From the NCBI RefSeq assembly GCF_008935075.1, contig NZ_CP044545.1:3661587-3725586 (forward strand): a stretch of DNA of 64,000 nt, written 5' to 3'. Positions 8,843 through 18,625 of the stretch are shown one piece after another; position 1 is the stretch's first letter; each line of letters opens with the position of its first letter. The notes under the pieces were generated by a model. The model saw only the letters and a list, made by a program, of their open reading frames with translations. It did not search any database and was not told where the DNA came from. The translations under genes were made by a program, and so were the position numbers. Origin of the DNA: Pradoshia sp. D12. GTDB taxonomy: Bacteria > Bacillota > Bacilli > Bacillales > Pradoshiaceae.

Positions 8843-9638
8843 GAAAACCATTGTAGGTAAGAGGCCTGCTCAATTGTTATGTGAAGATGGTTTGTTTATT
8901 GGAGAACATTTTATAGCGGTAATTGATGGAGTAACGTCAAAAGGAGAATTATTGTGGGAAGGGCAAACCAGCGGAGTATACGCAAAAAATCTAGTTATCG
9001 ATTATTTGAAAAATGCACCCTTCGACAGTAGTGCTCAGCAATTAATAGAAGACATTAATCAGTTCTTTTATGAAGAGATAAAGAAGAAGCAAGTAGCAAA
9101 TGACATAAAAGAACATTTACGTGTATCTATAATAGTGTTTAGCAAGTATCGCCAGGAGATTTGGTCTTATGGTGATTGCCAGTGTATGATCAACGGACAG
9201 TTATTTGATCACACTAAAAAAATCGATGCCCTCATTGCTAATATAAGATCGTTTACGATCCAAGCACTTCTTAAAGATGGAGTTACAATAAAAGACTTGC
9301 AAGTAAATGATATAAGCCGCCAATTAATCCTTCCATTTTTAGAGATACAGCAGCTCCTTGAGAATAGCCATGATGAATTTGGCTACCCTGTAATAAATGG
9401 AGGACGATTAATCATTGATTATTTACAAAGTTATAAAGTAAAAGCAGGCGATGAAATCGTGTTGGCTAGCGATGGGTTTCCAAGGCTGTTTTCAAGTTTA
9501 ACGGAGAGTGAATCTTATTTGTCCCGAGTCATAACTGAAGATCCATTATGCTATTCACTATTTAAATCTACTAAGGGTGTATCTAAGGGGAATTACAGTT
9601 ATGATGATAGGGTGTATGTAAAATTTATGTATAACTAA
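8829..9638 (+). CDS. PP2C-like serine/threonine phosphatase family protein
   Basis: The 269-residue soluble protein has the metal-binding landmarks of PP2C phosphatases in order: AVIDGVTSKG (about 30), SYGDCQCM (about 115), LASDGFPRLF (about 212) and YDDRVYVKF at the C-terminus, where DD coordinates metal. The N-terminal motif is DGVTSKG rather than the usual DGMGG, and an insertion of about 60 residues precedes the LASDG motif. It overlaps the membrane Nudix-like gene, which suggests that the two products act together, for example on a phosphorylated or nucleotide ligand at the membrane. The family call is from motifs; substrate unknown. Confidence 0.7.
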   Translation: MKIIEKTIVGKRPAQLLCEDGLFIGEHFIAVIDGVTSKGELLWEGQTSGVYAKNLVIDYLKNAPFDSSAQQLIEDINQFFYEEIKKKQVANDIKEHLRVSIIVFSKYRQEIWSYGDCQCMINGQLFDHTKKIDALIANIRSFTIQALLKDGVTIKDLQVNDISRQLILPFLEIQQLLENSHDEFGYPVINGGRLIIDYLQSYKVKAGDEIVLASDGFPRLFSSLTESESYLSRVITEDPLCYSLFKSTKGVSKGNYSYDDRVYVKFMYN

Positions 9639-9921
9639 AGTAACTCATAAAATTGAAACTTCAAACTCTAAAACGTTATAAAACGTCATTAACATCCGAC
9701 CACTGCTTTGTGCGGATTTTATGAAGATAAAAGGTGGGGAAATGAGTAAATGTTTGATTAAATAGATATATAATTTTTTTATAATGAGTATTAAAGTTAT
9801 CTTTATAAAGGACCAAATGAACAATTATAATTTACCTTTGAATTTAACTACTCGCATATTCCTAGAATTACTCTCAATCAATCTTTGTTTTATGCTTTGT
9901 AGTGTTGTCTTATTTCCCCAT

Positions 9922-9964
9922 AAAAAATGATTATGGGAAGGCTAAACAAAAGCCTTTCCATAAT
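9922..9964 (-). terminator. Terminator of galE
   Basis: On the minus strand ATTATGGAAAGGCT pairs with AGCCTTCCCATAAT (one mismatch) and is followed by CATTTTTTATG. The arm touches the galE stop codon. Confidence 0.8.
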
Positions 9965-10998
9965 TATTGTTTAACATTCAAAACTTCACTATCATAACCA
10001 TTCGGGTTCTTCTCTTGCCACCTCCAAGAATCCCTACACATCTCTTCAATTCCTCTTTCTGCTACCCAACCTAGTTCCTTTTTAGCTTTGGAAGGATCTG
10101 CGTAACAGATAGCTACATCTCCTGGTCTTCTATCTACGATTCGATAAGGAACTTGTCTACCTGACGCTTTCTCAAAAGCTTTTACCATTTCAAGTACACT
10201 ATATCCATTACCTGTTCCTAGATTATAAGCTTCTACCCCACTACTTGACATTACCTTCTCTAGTGCTTTTAAATGTCCCATAGCCAAATCAACGACATGG
10301 ATATAGTCTCTTACCCCTGTCCCATCTACAGTTGGATAATCATTTCCATATACCTGTAATTCTTTCAACTTTCCAACTGCTACTTGAGTGATATACGGCA
10401 TAAGATTGTTAGGAATACCGTTTGGATCCTCTCCAATTAAACCACTTCCATGCGCCCCAATTGGATTAAAATAACGCAATAAGGCAATACTCCACGAAGG
10501 ATCTGCAACGTATAAATCTCTCAAAATCTCTTCAATCATTAATTTTGTTCGACCATATGGATTCGTAGCGCTTAACGGAAATTCCTCTGAGATAGGTACT
10601 TGATCTGGCATTCCATAAACAGTTGCTGATGAACTAAATACAAGTTTCTTTACACCATACTTTTTCATCACATCACATAAAATCAATGTTCCAGAAATAT
10701 TATTATGGTAGTAATGAAGTGGTATAGATACAGATTCTCCCACTGCCTTTAAACCTGCAAAATGGATAACTGCATCAATTTGGTTATTTAAAAAGACTTC
10801 CTCAACACCTTCCCTGTTAAGAAGGTCTATTTCATAAAATTTAATGTTTTCACCCGTAAGTTCTTTCACACTAGAAAGTGATTCAGGCTTGCTGTTAGAG
10901 TAGTTATCTACAATAATAATATCCTGACCAGTATTCAAAAGTTCTATACATGTATGGCTGCCGATATATCCAGCCCCTCCTGTAATTAATACCGCCAC
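9964..10998 (-). CDS. galE: UDP-glucose 4-epimerase
   Basis: Interconverts UDP-glucose and UDP-galactose in the cytoplasm; with gtaB it supplies galactose donors to the neighbouring polysaccharide operon and feeds the Leloir pathway. The 344-residue short-chain dehydrogenase-type protein starts with the NAD-binding GGAGYIGSHTCIELL and contains the catalytic SSATVYG and YGRTK (Tyr-x3-Lys) motifs. GTG start behind GAGGAGG. It has its own terminator and is separated by about 560 bases, including another terminator, from the end of the exopolysaccharide operon, so it is probably its own unit. Confidence 0.95.
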   Translation of the reverse strand: MAVLITGGAGYIGSHTCIELLNTGQDIIIVDNYSNSKPESLSSVKELTGENIKFYEIDLLNREGVEEVFLNNQIDAVIHFAGLKAVGESVSIPLHYYHNNISGTLILCDVMKKYGVKKLVFSSSATVYGMPDQVPISEEFPLSATNPYGRTKLMIEEILRDLYVADPSWSIALLRYFNPIGAHGSGLIGEDPNGIPNNLMPYITQVAVGKLKELQVYGNDYPTVDGTGVRDYIHVVDLAMGHLKALEKVMSSSGVEAYNLGTGNGYSVLEMVKAFEKASGRQVPYRIVDRRPGDVAICYADPSKAKKELGWVAERGIEEMCRDSWRWQEKNPNGYDSEVLNVKQ

Positions 10999-11491
10999 TT
11001 GGAAAAACCTCCTCTTGCTAACATTTTTTTCTTACCCGCAATATCTAAAAGAAGATATCCTTAATTATGAGTCTTGGAATCTTCTTTTTAAGCCTCACAC
11101 AATGTCTCTTTTGATACTTCTCTGTTTCAATAAACCTATAAATTATTCATAGGTTAGTTATTCAAATACTTCCCTATCCGAAAAATACTTGAAATAACTT
11201 GTTTTTATTAATAATTTTTGCTTGATGTGATAGTGCATCCCATATAAACCCTAATCTATATTGAAAAGTTGTTCATTGGAAGGTCCTTTCACACTTCATT
11301 AAGCAATCATAAGTGATTTGTTAAGCCAAATTAGAGAGCTGTCTCCTTTATTGAAGACCCGATTCCTTTATAAATCTTGTTTTTTTCCGTCTCAATTCTT
11401 CCTTTTTAAATTTATGGTAGAGTTTCATCCAATTTTCACCCTTTGATATTCATGACAATCATTAATATAAACTCTCACTATTAGCCATATA
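10999..11491. other. Intergenic region between galE and the exopolysaccharide operon end
   Basis: No gene seen. It should hold the galE promoter. A loose inverted repeat (AAAAGAAGAT near 11048, ATCTTCTTTTT near 11081) is visible, with a 22-base loop; its role is unclear. Confidence 0.4.
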
Positions 11492-11533
11492 TAAAAACCC
11501 CAAAAGTTAGATTTTAACTCTAACATTTGAGGT
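11492..11533 (-). terminator. Terminator of the exopolysaccharide operon
   Basis: On the minus strand CCTCAAATGTTAGA pairs with TCTAACTTTTGGGG (two mismatches), followed by TTTTTAT, just after the stop codon of the last operon gene. Confidence 0.85.
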
Positions 11534-11559
11534 CCAGTACACTATTGATATTTAATGTT

Positions 11560-12969
11560 CTATTTCCTTATTAATCTTAACATTTCTCTTTTTACCTTTG
11601 ATAATCCCATTCTTACCTTGGAAGGGGATACTATCTTATCGTATTCACTTATAATCGGATTCATATAATTAACGAAGGCTTTAAAATCTTGGTTTTTCAA
11701 CGCCGTCTTATAGGCAATAAAACTCTCCTTGTAAAGTAATTCCCTTTTCTCATAAACCTGTTTTCTCTTTGAGCTAATATTCTTGCTTGGATTCGTCCTT
11801 TTATTCGGACGCCATTCTCCCTTTTTATCCTTTAAATATAATCTATAGGCAAGACCTTCTCTTCTATGACGAATACCACTTGCCTGTGATTGATAAATTT
11901 TTTCAGTACTTATCTCGTCTAAATGAACTTTATCTAAGTTATTTTCGATAATCTTTTGTAACAATGGATTCCTAACTACTATAATATTAGTACCCAAGCT
12001 TTCCTTCACATACTCTGGTAACCAAGCATCTCCAACTGTGATATCTGCTGTCTCCCCTAATATATCATCACAAAATTCACAAGCATTATATTTAAAAAGT
12101 CCGTGTCCCCAATTTGTTGTATATAATTCTTTTGTCGGCTTACTTGCAACTACGGTATTCCCTTCTTTCAAACCCACTACTTCTACTCCGTAATCACTGG
12201 CATACCTATCCTCTAGTTTTTTTCTAAAATCAATTTCTTTCAATTGTTCAGGCTCTATCCCCAATTCCCAACCAATCGATTTTGCAAACATATCACTTTT
12301 CAAATGACCACATACAAGTGCTATGCAGAACTTGATGCTCTCTTTAATTGCTGTATCCTGATCAGCTAAAAGTCGGATTGACTTTATAAAACAAGGTATT
12401 CCAACTATGGCATATCTACCTGGATTACTTTTTACAAATTCCAATACATGTGACATTTCTACTGGATAATATCTTGACTTAGTACCTTTTAAGAGTTCTT
12501 CTTCATTATAGGAAATTTGATATTCAAATAATATATTTTTTTCTTCATTACTAGATTTAACATGAATAATTGCGTCTACTAAATCTAATTTTAATAGTTG
12601 AGCAGTGATCCACGACCCCATTCCGCCAGAACTTCCATTTTTTCTATAATTTCCTTCCGTTACATATCCTGCATAATTTTTTATAAAAAATCCAGTGAAC
12701 TGATTAAATGTTGCATTATTTTCCTGATTAAATAATTCGTTACCAATTTCTGTTTCCTTTTTACTCTTATTAGAAAATGGGCAAACTGCCAAAACATCAA
12801 CATCTATTTCTTCTTTTTCACTTTTCCCACCTAAAAATGGTATATATTTCCCATCTTCGTTCAATTTCATTGACAATGGGGATCCTTGCAAACTTGCACA
12901 AACGCCACACCCAATACAATAGTCATTTCTAACTACGGTATCCATTAACTCTTTTATATTTTCGTTCAT
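11560..12969 (-). CDS. Fe-S protein of the F420 hydrogenase/dehydrogenase beta-subunit family (polysaccharide cluster type)
   Basis: The 469-residue protein starts with a ferredoxin-like site (NDYCIGCGVC, about residue 15, with a further Cys in AVCPF), followed by the region typical of the coenzyme F420 hydrogenase/dehydrogenase beta-subunit C-terminal domain, including the C-rich NACEFCDDILGETADITVGDAW. Such proteins are common next to pyruvyl transferases in Gram-positive and archaeal polysaccharide clusters; their reaction is not established. The ATG at 12969 is chosen because AAGGGTG precedes it. It is the last gene of the operon, two genes after the pyruvyl transferase. Confidence 0.75.
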   Translation of the reverse strand: MNENIKELMDTVVRNDYCIGCGVCASLQGSPLSMKLNEDGKYIPFLGGKSEKEEIDVDVLAVCPFSNKSKKETEIGNELFNQENNATFNQFTGFFIKNYAGYVTEGNYRKNGSSGGMGSWITAQLLKLDLVDAIIHVKSSNEEKNILFEYQISYNEEELLKGTKSRYYPVEMSHVLEFVKSNPGRYAIVGIPCFIKSIRLLADQDTAIKESIKFCIALVCGHLKSDMFAKSIGWELGIEPEQLKEIDFRKKLEDRYASDYGVEVVGLKEGNTVVASKPTKELYTTNWGHGLFKYNACEFCDDILGETADITVGDAWLPEYVKESLGTNIIVVRNPLLQKIIENNLDKVHLDEISTEKIYQSQASGIRHRREGLAYRLYLKDKKGEWRPNKRTNPSKNISSKRKQVYEKRELLYKESFIAYKTALKNQDFKAFVNYMNPIISEYDKIVSPSKVRMGLSKVKREMLRLIRK

Positions 12970-13038
12970 AATTTCACACCCTTTAATCAAAGTTGAAACT
13001 ATTCCAATAGGATCAATTATCAAAATAGAAACAGTGTC

Positions 13039-14589
13039 CTAATTAGCTTTCTTTAAATGTAGTCTATGGAAAATACCAACTAGTATATTAATTACTTTTC
13101 TATATATAGATAAAAAAGTTTGTTTTTCAAATTGATTAAATCCAATTACCCACATCATGCATAAATAAATAATTGAATATATAATAATCTTTAAAATTAA
13201 AATTATTATACCGTCATTTAGCATTACTCCATTTATCCAAAATCCGATTATAGTAGATAATGAAATTGGCACTGATAAGTATCCAATATTCTTCCAAAAA
13301 AGCAGCATATTAAGCCCAACTTTTTGTTGGTAATATATATTCAATAAGATTATATTTCCGATAAATAATGAAAATGCAGTAGCAACTGCAGTACCTAAAC
13401 CACCAAATTTTATTGATAAAGGAATACTAATTACTATTTTAAAGATAGCAATGAATATTAAAATCATTGATCTAAATCCATGTAAATTTTTCGCCTGCAA
13501 TATAGAAATCCCAATATTTTGAATCAAAGGGATTATTAGTGGTATCATTATTATCATTGTAATATAAAAGGCTTCTTTATAATCACTACCTGCCCAAAAA
13601 TTGATAAAGGCTTGTCCAAAAAGAACAAACCCACTTAGAATATAAGCCATTATTATAAATTGTAATCTGCCAAATTTAATCATTATTTTTGTTAACTCTA
13701 AATTACCAATGTTATTATCCACCATTACCGAAATTCTAGGTAAAAATATTCCACTAATTGATGTAGAAAACATCATATAGAGGTTTATAAACTGCATTGC
13801 GATAGCATAAATCGCAACAGGTGCTGTCCCTGATACTATCCCTAAAATAAACTGATCAGTACTCCAATATATTTTATCAACTATTACACCTATAAAGATA
13901 AAAAAGGAATAACCAATAATTTCCTTCATTAAGGTATAATCAAATTTTGCAAAGTAAAAATTAATATTTAAATATTTAAAGCAATAATAAACATTATATA
14001 TTAAACATAAAATATTTACTAGAGTACTAATAGCAACCATAGCCACAGACCCAAATCCTACTAGCAGGAAGGGGAGCGTTGATAAAGGAATTAATAATGA
14101 TCGAATTATTGATACAATTTTCGTAACTACAAATCTTTCATATGCTTGCATTATTGATCCAAATATCCCCAAGGGAAAAGAAATTGCAAAGTTAAAAGTT
14201 AAAAGTAAAACCATAGTTTTTGCTTTTTCCAATTCATTTTTGTTCAAACTTAATTCAAACATATTATCCATATTGTAATAAAGCATTAAGCCAATAATAA
14301 TAGTCAATATGCCGATGAAGGAATAAATTATCATGAACATTCCATTAAGTTTGGACTCTTCACCTTTATTTCCTATAGTTCTATTTCGAGCTGTATACCT
14401 AACAATTGCATTCCCTAAACCCATATCTAGAATACTAAGATATCCCACTACCGATCCTATAAGGGCGTATAACCCATATTCAGATTGGCCTAAAAGCCTG
14501 ATCATTACTGGAGTATACAATAGAGCAATAGAAATTGTTATAAATATTGATAAATAAGATAACATTGCTCCAGCTTTAAGTTGATTCAA
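13039..14589 (-). CDS. Wzx-type polysaccharide flippase
   Basis: A 516-residue integral membrane protein with some 12-14 hydrophobic segments and the MOP/RfbX family start (SYLSIFITISIALLYTPVMIRLLGQSEYGLYAL). It should flip undecaprenyl-diphosphate-linked repeat units of the exopolysaccharide across the cytoplasmic membrane. TTG start behind AGGAAG. It follows the pyruvyl transferase by 15 bases and comes before the Fe-S protein. With the Wzy-like gene at 17097-18533 it defines a Wzx/Wzy assembly route. Confidence 0.85.
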   Translation of the reverse strand: MNQLKAGAMLSYLSIFITISIALLYTPVMIRLLGQSEYGLYALIGSVVGYLSILDMGLGNAIVRYTARNRTIGNKGEESKLNGMFMIIYSFIGILTIIIGLMLYYNMDNMFELSLNKNELEKAKTMVLLLTFNFAISFPLGIFGSIMQAYERFVVTKIVSIIRSLLIPLSTLPFLLVGFGSVAMVAISTLVNILCLIYNVYYCFKYLNINFYFAKFDYTLMKEIIGYSFFIFIGVIVDKIYWSTDQFILGIVSGTAPVAIYAIAMQFINLYMMFSTSISGIFLPRISVMVDNNIGNLELTKIMIKFGRLQFIIMAYILSGFVLFGQAFINFWAGSDYKEAFYITMIIMIPLIIPLIQNIGISILQAKNLHGFRSMILIFIAIFKIVISIPLSIKFGGLGTAVATAFSLFIGNIILLNIYYQQKVGLNMLLFWKNIGYLSVPISLSTIIGFWINGVMLNDGIIILILKIIIYSIIYLCMMWVIGFNQFEKQTFLSIYRKVINILVGIFHRLHLKKAN

Positions 14590-14604
14590 AATTCAACAAC
14601 TTCC

Positions 14605-15816
14605 TTACTTAATTTTATTGTTTGTTTCTACTAATTTATTAATGTCTTCCATAGTTTCTACCAATCTCCTTTTGGCCATCCTATTTTTTTCTATCATTGA
14701 TGCTTGAATTTCTATATATTCTTGATCTATCTTTTCGATAATTTTTTCGAATTTTCCCTTCATCTCATCATACTTTAAATATCTTATATCTATTATATAA
14801 TCGCCAAGCCCATATCTATCTCCAATAATTCCCCAATATTTTGTGCTATAAGATAATGCTATAGCTGGTATTTCGCACTGAATAGAAGAAACTACAGGAT
14901 GCATTCTACTGGAAATTGTAAATAAAGATTGTTGGATATAATCTCTAACCTCGAACGGATACATTTCTTCACTTTTAATGATGATTCTATCGCTATATTT
15001 ATCTTTTACTAAATTATATAATTCATTTGCTATTAAACGATCATCAACATGTTCAGGCTTTATTACATGTGCAAGTAATACTAAACTCTTATTTGGATAC
15101 TTATTCATTATCTTATCTATCATAAATAAGTTAAAATCTATCCAGTCTTCCCTATTACCTTCCTTTGAATATCTATAAATCAATTCACTTGGACAATAAG
15201 TGATGAATTTCTTACTTTTATCTAATTCTTGTTGTTTTGACAGAGGTAGTAAAGCAAGGTCATCAGTGATTTCTATATTTATCAAACCCAAAGTTTTAAG
15301 ATAGTTTAGAGTAATAGCATCTCTTGGATATATTCGATCTATATTACTCAAAAGTTTTTTCATTATTGGCTTTCTGAAAGATTTATATGGCCCCATTGTT
15401 TGCCCCATCATTACAACTTTAAGTCCAGCCTTTTTTAAAATATTAAACTTAATTGCGTTTAATACTGGACCTTTCCACCCGTAATCTTCTGTATAATCGT
15501 CCCCACCTAAAACAACTACTAAATCAATATCTCTAGCTAAATTTGAGAGGACTTTAACTCCGTCTAAACCTGCAAGAATAGTTATATAATTATACCGTGT
15601 AATGCCTTCATTAAAAAGAGCGCCCATTTTAACAGGGAAAATCTCATCTATATCAGTAGCTTTTTTTAACCTTTTTATATTTATTTCATTATCGGTTTCT
15701 ACATAGAAGTTATTTTTAGTTTTTGATATTTTGTTAAAATAACTAATAAAATTTTCTCCCATCATCATTGAGCCATAATTAAATGTGTTTGAACAATTAT
15801 ATATATATATATTCAT
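14605..15816 (-). CDS. Polysaccharide pyruvyl transferase family protein
   Basis: 403 residues. The family pattern is visible: N-terminal NTFNYGSMMMGENFI, VVVLGGDDYTEDYGW, MMGQTMGPYK and the C-terminal SSRMHPVVSSIQ..PAIALSYSTKYWGI. Proteins of this family move pyruvate from phosphoenolpyruvate onto a sugar to form a ketal, adding negative charge to the polymer. ATG start behind AAGGAG. Its place between the GT2 enzyme and the flippase suits modification of the lipid-linked repeat unit. Which sugar is pyruvylated cannot be told. Confidence 0.85.
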   Translation of the reverse strand: MNIYIYNCSNTFNYGSMMMGENFISYFNKISKTKNNFYVETDNEINIKRLKKATDIDEIFPVKMGALFNEGITRYNYITILAGLDGVKVLSNLARDIDLVVVLGGDDYTEDYGWKGPVLNAIKFNILKKAGLKVVMMGQTMGPYKSFRKPIMKKLLSNIDRIYPRDAITLNYLKTLGLINIEITDDLALLPLSKQQELDKSKKFITYCPSELIYRYSKEGNREDWIDFNLFMIDKIMNKYPNKSLVLLAHVIKPEHVDDRLIANELYNLVKDKYSDRIIIKSEEMYPFEVRDYIQQSLFTISSRMHPVVSSIQCEIPAIALSYSTKYWGIIGDRYGLGDYIIDIRYLKYDEMKGKFEKIIEKIDQEYIEIQASMIEKNRMAKRRLVETMEDINKLVETNNKIK

Positions 15817-15964
15817 TTTTTCTCCTTATTAATAATCTTTTTTATAATATAACCTTGTTGAAAAATAAAAAATTTCATAAAAGAGCTGTTAATAAATTTT
15901 AAGAATAAATTTTAAGTTAATTTCAACCCTATCTACTAACTTAAAGAAAAATAAAATAATCTAT

Positions 15965-17029
15965 TTAAAACTTTATCATTTTAAATAGATTAAATAATGG
16001 ACGTACATAAGAACGTAGCGTATTTTTAAATTTAAAGAAGCAAATGATTCCATGAGTAAATCTATATTTAATCATCAAACCAATGATACGTTTTTGAATA
16101 TCACCATTTTCAAAATAATCAATATTACCACCCAAGATATCATCATTAATCATTTTATTTATCTGTGTTTTGGTTTGTTTTAAACTCATATCGCTGTTTT
16201 GGTGAAATAAATTTTCGAGACAATTTACTATACTTCCAATGTACTCATTTTCAACCATATATTTATTTTCGAAATTAAAACTATCATTCTCTATTAGAAA
16301 TTTTTTCACTCTTTCAAATAACATTTTTTGATTCTCATATAAATCTTTTTGAAAACTACTGGTAAGGGAATTATTATTAATAACTAAATAGTTATAGTAA
16401 TGATTATTAATAATATTTATATTATTACATACTTTGATGTACTCAAGATTAAACAAAAGATCTTCCCCCATTTTAAGATCTTCGATAAACCAAATGTCGA
16501 ATTCTTTTAATAATTCGACATTAAACAATTTATTCCACAGAGGATTTATCAAATAATTATTATAAAATTCACCAAATCGGTCTATAAGCTGTTTCTTATG
16601 ATACACTCCAATAATAGAAGGAGTTACCTGCTGAATATAAGAATTGTTCTTATGATTATTTATTAAATTATAACCACAGATAACTAATTGAATATCTTCG
16701 TTTATTGCTTTAACTAATTTTTCAGTCATATCAAAACTTATTGTATCATCAGAGTCCACAAACTGTATATATTTCCCAACAGCATTATTTATTCCGGTAT
16801 TTCTAGCTATTGAAGGCCCACTGTTTGTCTGATGGATAACTTTTACACGAGGATCCTTTTTAGAGTATTCATCACATAAATTCCCGCTATTATCAGTTGA
16901 TCCATCATTGATTAAAATTAATTCAAAACATTTAAAAGATTGATTTAAAACGCTGTTAATGCATTTTTCTAAATATTTCTCTGCATTATAAACAGGAACG
17001 ATTATGCTTACGATAATATTATTAATCAT
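15965..17029 (-). CDS. Glycosyltransferase family 2
   Basis: About 354 residues. The GT2 (GT-A fold) hallmarks are at the N-terminus: SIIVPVYNAEKYLEKCINSV, ELILINDGSTDNSG, ARNTGINNAVGKYIQFVDSDD (DxD). The ATG at 17029 starts right before the domain; an in-frame TTG at 17086 would add 19 residues, and neither has a good ribosome binding site, so the start is uncertain. It probably adds one sugar to the lipid-linked repeat unit in the cytoplasm. The next gene upstream is the polymerase. Confidence 0.85.
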   Translation of the reverse strand: MINNIIVSIIVPVYNAEKYLEKCINSVLNQSFKCFELILINDGSTDNSGNLCDEYSKKDPRVKVIHQTNSGPSIARNTGINNAVGKYIQFVDSDDTISFDMTEKLVKAINEDIQLVICGYNLINNHKNNSYIQQVTPSIIGVYHKKQLIDRFGEFYNNYLINPLWNKLFNVELLKEFDIWFIEDLKMGEDLLFNLEYIKVCNNINIINNHYYNYLVINNNSLTSSFQKDLYENQKMLFERVKKFLIENDSFNFENKYMVENEYIGSIVNCLENLFHQNSDMSLKQTKTQINKMINDDILGGNIDYFENGDIQKRIIGLMIKYRFTHGIICFFKFKNTLRSYVRPLFNLFKMIKF

Positions 17030-17096
17030 ATAATTTTCACATTTTCTCCGTTTAAAATTGTTAATGTAATAATAAGCATTTTTCAACTAATTATAT

Positions 17097-18533
17097 TTAC
17101 CCAGAATACCTACTTTTTTTCTTTACTAGCCTATTTAATACCCAAATCATTGTAGATACCCATATAAATTCTCTAACGCCATCTACAAAATACGCTCTTG
17201 TCCACCACAATAAACTAGGTACTAATATTAAATAAATTGATAAGGACACATATTCTTGTTTAAGAATACATTTTTGTATTTTATTAGAGATTAAAGCAAT
17301 AAACATCCCAATAAAACCAACAAATATATATCCAAATTTCCCGAAACTATAGAATACTTCACCTAAATATGACCCACCCAAGAATACCTTTATATGATTA
17401 GGCCAGTTATTTACATAAACCGTTTTTGGAATTATAGAATCAAGGATTCCACCTATATTAGGGATTACAGTGAATAAACCTGCAAGATAATTTGTACCAT
17501 ACTGATAATCTTTTGTTACTTGAAAAATATCTATAGAATGTCCAAGAGTGATAATTGATCCACCAAACTCTGCTAATATATTAAAAAGTGAATACTCCTT
17601 AAAGGAATTACTCGCCATTTCCCCAAGCACACTGATATTATTAATTGATAACATACGAATTTGACCAATAAATGTTAGTGCAAAGCCTGATAAATAAACT
17701 AAAACAAAAATTATTATCATTTGTTTTAGTCCCATCCTCTTAATTATCTTCAAATAAATAAATAAAATTGTTATCAAATACATTGTTGGTCTTCCGCGAT
17801 TTCCTGTCAGCATAAAAATAACTTGATAAATGACAATAATAAATAATATAAGATTAACCTTTTTATTATCTTTATTACCTATCAAAAGCATAATTGCTCC
17901 TATTTGAGTGAAATTCGCTATAATACCAATAAAACCATATGTGCCCACATTGTAGGTATCTAAGTAGTTACCATTTATATATAATAAAACTTTATTAATA
18001 TCAATATATAGCATAGGGAAGATACCAATTAATATTAAGATGGTTCCTATAGACCTTACTACATGTAATTGATCTTTTATTTTTATAACGTCATAACTAA
18101 ATTCATATTTCTTTCTTTTAAAGAGTATAAGACACATTCCAAAAGTTAAGAATGCATGACAATAAATCGAGTAGCTACTTGCATCTTTAAATGTATTTTC
18201 CGTTATGGATAGAAGTGGATTCCACGGGAGGTCTACATTAATATTAAAACCAAAAATTATTGAAATACCCAGATGGGTAATATAGGAAAAAATCATAAAT
18301 AAGATTGTTAATGAGAGAAACGTTCTTTCTAATATAGCAACGGTAATAACATTGAACAAAAACTGGAATAAGACCAAGAGGGCAAACGGAAAAACCCATT
18401 CATCAAATGGGATAACATGTATATACGTAACCAATATCATTATCAATAAGTTTATAAAAACATTGAGTAAGATTAATAGCACCTTTTCGTTTGCTATATT
18501 CCTTAAACTTTTACTTTTTCTTAATATATCCAT
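17097..18533 (-). CDS. Wzy-like polysaccharide polymerase
   Basis: A 478-residue, very hydrophobic protein with about 11-12 membrane segments, a GNRGRPTMYLITILF segment and a long extracytoplasmic loop around residues 310-400 (EFGGSIITLGHSIDIFQVTKDYQYGTNYLAGL). This topology and the position among glycosyltransferases fit the O-antigen polymerase (Wzy/EpsK-like) class, which has little sequence conservation. It would join repeat units on the outer face of the membrane. The call rests mainly on topology, the loop and context. Confidence 0.75.
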   Translation of the reverse strand: MDILRKSKSLRNIANEKVLLILLNVFINLLIMILVTYIHVIPFDEWVFPFALLVLFQFLFNVITVAILERTFLSLTILFMIFSYITHLGISIIFGFNINVDLPWNPLLSITENTFKDASSYSIYCHAFLTFGMCLILFKRKKYEFSYDVIKIKDQLHVVRSIGTILILIGIFPMLYIDINKVLLYINGNYLDTYNVGTYGFIGIIANFTQIGAIMLLIGNKDNKKVNLILFIIVIYQVIFMLTGNRGRPTMYLITILFIYLKIIKRMGLKQMIIIFVLVYLSGFALTFIGQIRMLSINNISVLGEMASNSFKEYSLFNILAEFGGSIITLGHSIDIFQVTKDYQYGTNYLAGLFTVIPNIGGILDSIIPKTVYVNNWPNHIKVFLGGSYLGEVFYSFGKFGYIFVGFIGMFIALISNKIQKCILKQEYVSLSIYLILVPSLLWWTRAYFVDGVREFIWVSTMIWVLNRLVKKKSRYSG

Positions 18534-18625
18534 GCTGAAACCCCTAAGCGATTATTTATCTCAAAATCATACTATATCAAAAATAAGAAATTATATAATA
18601 TAATTTCTTATTTGATTTCTCCTCT

